DNA of 64,000 bases from CAVQCX01 sp963775335 (lineage in GTDB: Bacteria; Pseudomonadota; Gammaproteobacteria; Chromatiales; Chromatiaceae). Below are positions 59,914-64,000 of this stretch, one piece after another. The DNA is taken from the NCBI GenBank assembly GCA_963775335.1, contig CAVZIJ010000003.1, forward strand, positions 558,001-622,000. The letters run 5' to 3'. Position 1 is the first letter of the stretch. Each line of letters starts with the position of its first letter. Position numbers and translations under genes: made by a program. A model generated the notes under the pieces. It ran no database searches. It had not been told where the DNA came from and saw only the letters and a program-made list of their open reading frames with translations.

Positions 59914-60252
59914 GATGCCGAGCTCATGGGATATTGAGGTTTAGGGGCAAAAACGGCAGCGCAACGATCCAGCGGCTGGCGCGCAACGTCCGCCTCGTCT
60001 TCGACTACCTACGCATGACCGACAACTCCCGCTTGCGCCCGGGGCCCTCCAAGCGCAGGCGGGCTAGAACGGATTTGCTGTGACCCCTGGCCCTCGTTTC
60101 ATCGCCAATCGTCCGGAAAGCCCCTCCCGCCGTCTGGCGCGACAGGCTTGCGGGCTGGCGGCCGAATAGGCACTACCGGAACACCCACCCTAGGTGCCCC
60201 TATGGCTGAGCGGGGCGTCCCTGTCCCCGTGGCCACTAGCGTGAGCTTCCGG
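59914..60252. other. Intergenic with a dispersed repeat
   Basis: No gene. It includes 60088-60165, which resembles 22008-22082, and GGAACACCCACCCTAGG at about 60178, a weak match to the MITE-like terminal motif. Confidence 0.4.
60088..60165. repeat. Dispersed ~75-bp repeat shared with 22008-22082
   Basis: Both begin TGGCCCTCGTYTC, share CCCTCCCGCCGTC, and end with GCTTGCGGGCT then GGCCGA. One copy precedes the CARF gene, the other lies between the glycosyltransferase and the transporter genes. It is probably another REP-like family. Confidence 0.45.
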
Positions 60253-60885
60253 CTATTGGCCGCTCTGGTGAATCTGCTTCAGACGCTCTTGCGTATCGGC
60301 AAGATAGTCGCGCGCGCTCTGCTCCAATTGCGCCAGGTCTGTCGCGGAGCTGTCCCCCAAGTCCGCCTTTGCCATTTCGAAGGATCGAATCGCCTTCTCG
60401 AAATTCGCCTTCGCCCGCTCGGCGGCGCCAGGGTGGATCAAGCTGACCTTCCACTCTGCGACACCCCGGGCGAGCCATTCCTTGCCATATTTGAAATTCG
60501 GGCTCTTGGTGTCCAGTGGGTCCGCGGACTGGGGACCAGCAGCCGGCCGTATCTGTGCCATGGGCGGCGGGGCGACGGCCCCCGAAGAGGAGGGCTGGGC
60601 GGCAGGCTTTTCTTCGTCGGTGTAACCGAGCCGGGCCAACAGCGCATTGGACTTGTCGAACAGGGCCGGCGTGTTCTTGCCCACCCAACGCCAGGTGCTC
60701 TGGCCACCCTCCTTGGCGCGCATGCCAAGCTCTTGGCCCTCGTGCTTGGTAAATGTGATCCAGTCATTCCAGTCCTGACCAGTCCACTTCCAAGGTGCCC
60801 GTCCGGTGTTCTGGCTGTACTGCCACATGGTGAAGCCAGCGGCAGCCAGCACAATGAGAACGACGATCAACAATAACTTCTTCAT
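60253..60885 (-). CDS. Membrane-anchored protein of the ABC transporter cluster
   Basis: 210 residues. An N-terminal membrane segment (MKKLLLIVVLIVLAAAGFTM) leads to a periplasmic part with KWTGQDWNDWITFTKHEGQE, a Pro/Ala-rich linker (about 95-130), and a helical C-terminus (AAERAKANFEKAIRSFEMAK, LAQLEQSARDYLADTQERLK) that may form a coiled coil. Its start overlaps the ATPase gene stop by 4 bases, so it is translated with the transporter. No family recognised; perhaps a periplasmic accessory subunit. Confidence 0.75.
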   Translation of the reverse strand: MKKLLLIVVLIVLAAAGFTMWQYSQNTGRAPWKWTGQDWNDWITFTKHEGQELGMRAKEGGQSTWRWVGKNTPALFDKSNALLARLGYTDEEKPAAQPSSSGAVAPPPMAQIRPAAGPQSADPLDTKSPNFKYGKEWLARGVAEWKVSLIHPGAAERAKANFEKAIRSFEMAKADLGDSSATDLAQLEQSARDYLADTQERLKQIHQSGQ

Positions 60886-62042
60886 GAGCTTGCATCCTCG
60901 CTGTCTACAGATTCACGATGATCTGGGGTGGCATCCCGATCTTCGGTGCCATTCCCACCGGTCTTCGACGCCCCCGCTGGCTTGCGCTCATTGAAGTAAC
61001 GCGCCTCGACCTTGGAGCTGATCTCATTGACTATAATGTTGAACTCGGTCTCCCGCTGCATTTCCGCTGCGGGCCTGTCGGGCCGCGGTACGGGCACTTC
61101 TTCCACGAGTGTGCCGGGTGCGTCCGAGAACACGAAGACCCGGTCACCCAAATACACCGCCTCGGCCAAATCGTGGGTGACCAGGAACACGGTGGCCTCT
61201 ACCTCATTCCAGATGCTGACGAGGAGATCCTGCATCTCCCAACGGGTTACCCGATCGAGGGCACCAAAAGGCTCATCCATGAGCAGCACCCGCGGCTTGA
61301 CGGCCAGCGTGCGCGCCAAGGCGACGCGCTGCCGCATGCCTCCGGATAACTCGTGGGGATACTTGTCCTGGCTGCCCGTCAGCCCCACCCGCTCAATCCA
61401 ATGCATTGCCTCGTTCTTGAGCGCGCGGCGGCGCGCGCCCCGAATACCGATGACCCGATCGATCACGCCGACGATGGGATTCTTGGGACGGTTCAGCTCT
61501 TTGAACATGATCCCAAGGGCGACGTTCTGCCAGATCTTGAGGTACGGGAACGAGCTGTAGCTCTGAAACACCATGCCGCGGTCGGAGCCCGGGCCGGGGA
61601 CCGGCTTTCCCTTGATAAGGATGCGTCCCTCGGTCGGTCGGTAGAACCCCGCGATCATATTGAGGATGGTCGACTTGCCACACCCGCTCGGGCCGAGCAC
61701 GCTGATGAACTCGCCCCCGCCGGCAACATCGTAGATCTTGAAATCGACGTCGCGAACGGCGGTGTAGCGGCCGAATCGCTTGGTCACGTGATCGAAGCTG
61801 ATAACCCAGTCCTCGGCGACCGCATCCGTTGGATAATGATCGCGCGAGAATTTCTGCAGCAGGCTCTGGTCCAGATGTTTGTCCAGGCCCATCTGACGCT
61901 CCAGTAGCGCGTCCAGCTGGCTCGGCGTCAGAACACCCTCCTTGACCAACAACTCCCCCAGACGACGGCCGTGATCGTGCCCGGGCGCATCGGCGGGCGG
62001 TCGCAGCACCGGTGTCGCCGACGAGGGTTTGTCTGTGCTCAC
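60882..62042 (-). CDS. ABC transporter ATPase (nitrate/sulfonate/taurine type) with N-terminal extension
   Basis: 386 residues. The ABC core has Walker A LGPSGCGKSTILNMIAGF, signature LSGGMRQRVALART and Walker B VLLMDEPFGALD, with the H-loop in VFLVTHDLAEAVYLGDR. It resembles SsuB/TauB/NrtD ATPases. Residues about 24-60 (HGRRLGELLVKEGVLTPSQL, DALLERQ) resemble the MshEN/GspE N-terminal domain that binds cyclic di-GMP or interacts with partners; this is unusual on an ABC ATPase. A C-terminal tail of about 60 residues follows. It overlaps the downstream gene and lies 3 bases from the permease gene. Confidence 0.88.
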   Translation of the reverse strand: MSTDKPSSATPVLRPPADAPGHDHGRRLGELLVKEGVLTPSQLDALLERQMGLDKHLDQSLLQKFSRDHYPTDAVAEDWVISFDHVTKRFGRYTAVRDVDFKIYDVAGGGEFISVLGPSGCGKSTILNMIAGFYRPTEGRILIKGKPVPGPGSDRGMVFQSYSSFPYLKIWQNVALGIMFKELNRPKNPIVGVIDRVIGIRGARRRALKNEAMHWIERVGLTGSQDKYPHELSGGMRQRVALARTLAVKPRVLLMDEPFGALDRVTRWEMQDLLVSIWNEVEATVFLVTHDLAEAVYLGDRVFVFSDAPGTLVEEVPVPRPDRPAAEMQRETEFNIIVNEISSKVEARYFNERKPAGASKTGGNGTEDRDATPDHRESVDSEDASS

Positions 62043-62045
62043 GGC

Positions 62046-63794
62046 CTATTCCTCGCTCTCTTCGTAGGGGAAGAGCACCCGACTCAGCAGATTCCACAAG
62101 GCATTGCTGAGGAAGGCCATGGCGATGACCAGCGCAATAACCAGGTATACATGCTCGATATAACCGCGCCGCTGCGAGGTGTTGATGATGTACCCGAGGC
62201 CATTGTTGACGCCAACGACCTCCGCCAGCATTATCCAGGTCCAGCCTACCGCGAAGCTGATCCTCAGCCCGCGAAACAGCGTTGGCCAGGAGATGGCCAC
62301 CAAGACATAGCGAAAGATCTGTCCGCGACTGGCCCCTAACGTCCTGGCCGTATCCAGGTAGACGGAGGGGACCGCCTGAACCGCCGCGACGACGAACGGC
62401 AGCAGTACGACCCCCATGCAGATCGCCAGGAACAGCACGATTTGCGGCTCGCCTATGCCCACCCACGCAATGGTCAGCGGAATGAGCGCCGGCAAGGGAA
62501 TATACATACCGGTGAGCCGTAGCGGATCGAAGACCATGCCAATACGGGTAAAGGCGCCCATGAGCAGACCAAGCGGCAGGGTCACCACCACCGCCCAAGC
62601 GAATCCCTGCAATATGCGCGACAGCGTGAGCCAGGCCGCGCCGGGCAGGTTGCGCTCGCTCCACAGCACGGGCAGGCTGTCGATCAGCTCGCTTGGGCTC
62701 GGCAACGAGCCGCGCGACAACAGCCGCAGCTCGGGAGGACGACCCAGGCCCAGGCCTGCCGCCTGCGCCCGTTCCACATCGGTGATCCGCCAGGCAGCAT
62801 CGCCGCTGCCCGAGGCGCTCCCCACACCCGCGCCGGCGAGCGCCGGCGCCAGGCCGGGATAGGCACTCGTCGACAGGGGCGGGATCGCACTCGGGGTGAG
62901 CAGCGAGGGGGTGAAGGGTATAGGCATGCTCTTGCCGGTACGTTCCAGTGTCAGCATCACGCGGTGGCCAGCGGGATTCTCGGTGTCGCGGTCCAGACGC
63001 AGCAACACAGTCTCCCCTCCCGCAAGCGGCCCAACCGGGGAGCGGGGCCCCAGGCCCGCGACCTGGGCGCGCTGGGCATCGCTCACTGTCCCCTGGAACA
63101 AACGCTTCCCCTCGGGCTGCGGGCTGGCCCGCAGATTGGCCACCCCGATACCCGCGGCGAGGCCGGCCAGCCCCCGGTATTGGTCCGGGCGAGCCGGTGT
63201 GCCGGGCGCTGCCGCCGGGATCTCCAGGGGTGCAAGCACCCCGCCCACGGGCACCCGCTCGAGCCGAAACAGGGCCTGACCCGTCGAGGCGTCTATCTCG
63301 ACATCCACCGCCTCTCCCACGGAGACGGGCAACTGATAGGGCAGCGGCCCCAGGTCCTTGAGCCGCTCGCCGGCCCGGTCCGCGTCGACGATGCGGCCGG
63401 TGTAGGACCAGTCGTCGTGGCGCTCGAAGGCGCCCAGGCCGTCGTCCCCCAAACGGCGAAACAGCCCTTCGTAGTTGGCCGGCGTAAACTCAGGCAGCGC
63501 GACTGCGGCCAGCGGCGGCAGATCGCGCGAGATGGTGCGGCCGGACCCGCCCTTGATGATCTCGAGCAGCCGGTGATCGCGGTCCAAGCGCAGGTCGATG
63601 ACATCGCCGCGCTGAACTTGATAGTGGGGGAACACGTCGATGATCAGCCGCTTCATCCACTGAGGGTAGTCGGTCGCGAACACCCACAGTCCGAACACGC
63701 CGGCCAGAAATGCCGCCGACAAGACGACGCGGGTAGCGGGCGCGGATTCGGCACGAATCGCGAACAGCCACCCCAGAGGAGACAACACGCTCAA
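62046..63794 (-). CDS. ABC transporter permease with a large repeat-bearing insert
   Basis: 582 residues. One membrane segment (about 22-41) is followed by some 320 non-membrane residues, then a standard SsuC/TauC-like permease domain (about 390-575) with the EAA-type loop DTARTLGASRGQIFRYVLVA. The insert holds three degenerate repeats starting near residues 108 (YEGLFRRLGDDGLGAF), 206 (YRGLAGLAAGIGVANL) and 312 (YPGLAPALAGAGVGSA), each preceded or followed by a GDVIDLRLD-like strand and an ADRAxxxGLG piece. Typical permeases of this family are about 260 residues, so this is a marked expansion, probably periplasmic. Confidence 0.88.
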   Translation of the reverse strand: MSVLSPLGWLFAIRAESAPATRVVLSAAFLAGVFGLWVFATDYPQWMKRLIIDVFPHYQVQRGDVIDLRLDRDHRLLEIIKGGSGRTISRDLPPLAAVALPEFTPANYEGLFRRLGDDGLGAFERHDDWSYTGRIVDADRAGERLKDLGPLPYQLPVSVGEAVDVEIDASTGQALFRLERVPVGGVLAPLEIPAAAPGTPARPDQYRGLAGLAAGIGVANLRASPQPEGKRLFQGTVSDAQRAQVAGLGPRSPVGPLAGGETVLLRLDRDTENPAGHRVMLTLERTGKSMPIPFTPSLLTPSAIPPLSTSAYPGLAPALAGAGVGSASGSGDAAWRITDVERAQAAGLGLGRPPELRLLSRGSLPSPSELIDSLPVLWSERNLPGAAWLTLSRILQGFAWAVVVTLPLGLLMGAFTRIGMVFDPLRLTGMYIPLPALIPLTIAWVGIGEPQIVLFLAICMGVVLLPFVVAAVQAVPSVYLDTARTLGASRGQIFRYVLVAISWPTLFRGLRISFAVGWTWIMLAEVVGVNNGLGYIINTSQRRGYIEHVYLVIALVIAMAFLSNALWNLLSRVLFPYEESEE

Positions 63795-63869
63795 CGGATT
63801 CTCCTGGTGACGGCGGCGGGGTCCGTATCTTCCGGGTCAGTCAGAGACGGACCCCGCCTGCGTCGATGG

Positions 63870-64000
63870 CTACTCCGCTTCAGGGGACAGCACGCTGACC
63901 TCTACCCGACGGCTGAGGGCGTCGCTGGCAAGCGGCTTGTCCCAACCCTCTCCCCGTACGATAAAGCGGTCTTTCTGCTCCTTGAAGCCGGGATACTTCA
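63870..64000 (-). CDS. OmpA-like protein C-terminus (partial, runs off the right edge)
   Basis: The last 42 residues are visible: KYPGFKEQKDRFIVRGEGWD, KPLASDALSRRVEVSVLSPE. The GEGWDKPLAS...SRRVEV pattern is the end of an OmpA/MotB peptidoglycan-binding domain (NRRVE in most). It is just upstream of the permease on the same strand, in the place where the transporter's binding protein should be, so the gene may be a binding protein fused to an OmpA-like domain. The stop is at 63870-63872. Confidence 0.65.
   Translation of the reverse strand, partial: KYPGFKEQKDRFIVRGEGWDKPLASDALSRRVEVSVLSPEAE

Noticed and set aside
1..64000. tRNA or rRNA genes
   Set aside because: No cloverleaf with a TTCRA-type T loop or rRNA signature was recognised by eye; a covariance search would be decisive.

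Overview
The window is 64 kb of G+C-rich bacterial chromosome, most likely from an autotrophic gammaproteobacterium of the Chromatiales or a related sulfur-oxidising group. This is inferred from the gene content: a red-type (form IC) RuBisCO operon with CbbR and CbbX, a GacS/BarA-cysM-rlmD neighbourhood, a methylthioinosine phosphorylase/hpt/nagZ group, a PEP-CTERM protein, REP-like palindromes and many toxin-antitoxin genes. No rRNA, tRNA or CRISPR array was recognised.

Layout. 1-14.4 kb is an ordinary housekeeping block: a cut-off class V aminotransferase, an Ala/Pro-rich membrane protein, a Sel1/SH3 lipoprotein, purine salvage (thioinosine phosphorylase and Hpt), an SRAP protein, NagZ, an L,D-transpeptidase, a CYTH protein, RlmD, an exonuclease, CysM, a hybrid sensor kinase and a transglutaminase. 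14.7-21.9 kb is a compact type III-B CRISPR effector operon on the minus strand (CARF protein, a 48-aa Cys-containing miniprotein, cmr1, cas10/cmr2, cmr3) that runs straight into a toxin-antitoxin pair where cmr4-6 would be expected. 22-24 kb holds a cas6 remnant, a Uma2 nuclease, a cluster of REP-like palindromes and a truncated RES toxin. 24-30 kb carries msrA, a cupin, cfa and an IS4-like transposase.

29.7-35.4 kb is the carbon-fixation locus: divergent cbbR, then cbbL, cbbS, cbbX, a small unknown gene, and a class II aldolase fused to a Dabb-like domain. 36-39.4 kb alternates short terminal-inverted-repeat elements with PIN toxin-antitoxin pairs. 39.5-42.2 kb looks like a light/stress module: a CarH/LitR-like B12-binding MerR regulator, divergent from a fasciclin lipoprotein and followed by a lipocalin. 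Paired palindromes overlap the fasciclin promoter.

42.3-54.9 kb is an accessory island bounded by two identical, inverted 3,405-bp IS21-like elements, each with its own 5-bp target duplication. Between them lie vapBC, a DUF2130 remnant, an intact cas6 (probably the processing nuclease for the Cmr operon 25 kb away), a damaged vapC, a PEP-CTERM fragment, an IS91-like transposase remnant and a methyltransferase. 55-60 kb is a surface-polysaccharide cluster (flippase, two glycosyltransferases, one of them frameshifted, and a methyltransferase) with visibly lower G+C in part. 60-64 kb is an ABC importer whose permease carries a large repeat-containing insert; it is preceded by the tail of an OmpA-like protein at the window edge.
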